Under the pieces are notes generated by a model. It was not told the DNA's origin. It worked only from the letters and a program-made list of their open reading frames with translations, and ran no database searches. From the NCBI GenBank assembly GCA_012516115.1, contig JAAYXC010000366.1:1-7460 (forward strand): a DNA stretch of 7,460 nt. The letters run 5' to 3'. The translations under genes were made by a program, and so were the position numbers. Origin of the DNA: Bacillota bacterium. Its GTDB lineage: Bacteria; Bacillota; UBA4882; JAAYXC01. How positions within the stretch are numbered: the stretch's first letter is position 1; the number at the start of each line of letters is the position of its first letter. Shown in pieces: positions 6,663 to 7,460 of the stretch.

Positions 6663-7460
6663 TCAGCCTTTGATACCACTGAAGACGATCCCCTGGATGA
6701 AATACCGCTGCGCGAGGAAGAAGACCAATACCGGCGGGATCATAACCACCACGGAAGCGGCCATAAGATAGTTCCATTCGATAAAGTACTGGTGTTGAAA
6801 GGCATTCAGTCCCAGCGCTAAAGTATAGTTTTTCTCACTGCTTAGATAGATCAAGGGCCCCATGAAGTCCCGCCATTCGCGCATAAAGGTGAAGACGGCG
6901 ACAATACCGAATACTGGCTTCGATAGTGGCAGGAGGATCCGCCAAAAGATCCCCCAGGGGCCGCATCCGTCGATCCTGGCCGCGTCATCCAGCTCAAGCG
7001 GGATCGTCATGAAGAATTGCCGTAAGAGAAAGACGTTCAAAGGTCCGGCGAAGAGCTGGGGCAAGATCAAAGGCCAAAAGGTGTCGGTGAGCCCCAGTTT
7101 TTTGAACATCACAAAGCGTGGGATGATCAAGACGTGGAACGGGATCATGATGGTCCCCAACGCCATGAGGAAAAGCACGTCTCTTCCGGGAAAACGGAAG
7201 CGCGCAAAAGCGTAAGCGGCCAAACTAGAAGAGAAAAGTTGTCCTAAACCGCACCAGAAAGTGATCCAGACCGTATTCTTCAAGCAGCGCCAGAAACTCA
7301 TCTCCGCAAGGGCTTTAGGAAAATTCTCCCAATGTAATTTAGTAGGCCACCAGACGGGCGGATACCGCAGCGCTTCCGGCACATCTTTTAGGGCCGTGGT
7401 GATTGCCCAGTAGAGGGGAAAAAGTACAACGACGCTGCAGGCGAACAAAACCGTGTAAAG
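6663..7460 (-). CDS. ABC sugar transporter permease, MalG/CUT1 type (5' end outside window)
   Basis: Inner-membrane permease of a carbohydrate ABC importer (binding-protein-dependent transport, MalG-like half). The frame is open to the right edge and starts there with Leu-Tyr-Thr-Val, so the true start lies outside; the visible 265 residues compare with about 270-300 for the family, so only a short N-terminal piece is missing. Hydrophobic segments lie near visible residues 1-22, 62-85, 95-115, 128-145, 180-202 and 230-252, fitting six membrane helices. The cytoplasmic EAA loop that contacts the ATPase is clear at about 154-180 (LELDDAARIDGCG followed by ILLPLSKP). The end, GIVFSGIKG, is typical of MalG-like proteins. 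It precedes the binding-protein gene by 96 bases; a second permease would be expected upstream, outside the window. The ATPase may be encoded elsewhere. Family assignment is secure; substrate is inferred only from neighbours. Confidence 0.93.
   Translation of the reverse strand, partial: LYTVLFACSVVVLFPLYWAITTALKDVPEALRYPPVWWPTKLHWENFPKALAEMSFWRCLKNTVWITFWCGLGQLFSSSLAAYAFARFRFPGRDVLFLMALGTIMIPFHVLIIPRFVMFKKLGLTDTFWPLILPQLFAGPLNVFLLRQFFMTIPLELDDAARIDGCGPWGIFWRILLPLSKPVFGIVAVFTFMREWRDFMGPLIYLSSEKNYTLALGLNAFQHQYFIEWNYLMAASVVVMIPPVLVFFLAQRYFIQGIVFSGIKG

Noticed and set aside
1..7460. CRISPR array, transposon ends, tRNA or rRNA genes
   Set aside because: No regularly spaced direct repeats, transposase-like frames, long terminal inverted repeats or RNA-gene motifs were seen; almost the whole window is coding on the minus strand.

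Overview
All recognisable genes lie on the minus strand and form one co-directional block, read from high to low coordinates: an ABC sugar-transporter permease (cut by the right edge), an extracytoplasmic solute-binding protein, a secreted heparinase II/III-type polysaccharide lyase, and a large cytoplasmic glycoside hydrolase family 2 (GH2) enzyme that runs off the left edge. The gaps are 96, 88 and 86 bases. The open frames on the plus strand are antisense shadows of these genes.

The genes make sense together as a catabolic cluster for an acidic or mannose-/glucosamine-containing polysaccharide. The lyase has a signal peptide and would cut the polymer outside the cytoplasm. The binding protein and the MalG-type permease, with partners outside the window, would import the oligosaccharides. 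The GH2 enzyme has no signal peptide and would trim them inside the cell. The true substrate cannot be read from the sequence; the GH2 enzyme looks most like the beta-mannosidase / exo-beta-glucosaminidase branch.

Three things stand out. The GH2 reading frame is broken by one extra G in a six-G run (plus-strand C run 1625-1630); removing one base restores an uninterrupted 906-codon frame to the window edge with both catalytic glutamates. Beyond the normal end of the enzyme the same frame enters what looks like a second GH2-type sugar-binding jelly roll, so the protein is probably a fusion or a two-module enzyme. Finally, the two gaps flanking the lyase each hold a strong GC-rich hairpin 19-20 bases after the preceding stop codon with no U tract, suggesting intercistronic mRNA-processing or stabilising elements rather than terminators.

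The organism is a bacterium of moderately high GC with mostly strong Shine-Dalgarno sites and a CUT1-type sugar ABC system. The binding protein lacks a lipobox cysteine, which fits a diderm with a periplasm better than a typical Gram-positive, but the phylum cannot be fixed from this window. No RNA genes, insertion sequences, CRISPR arrays or confident promoters were seen.
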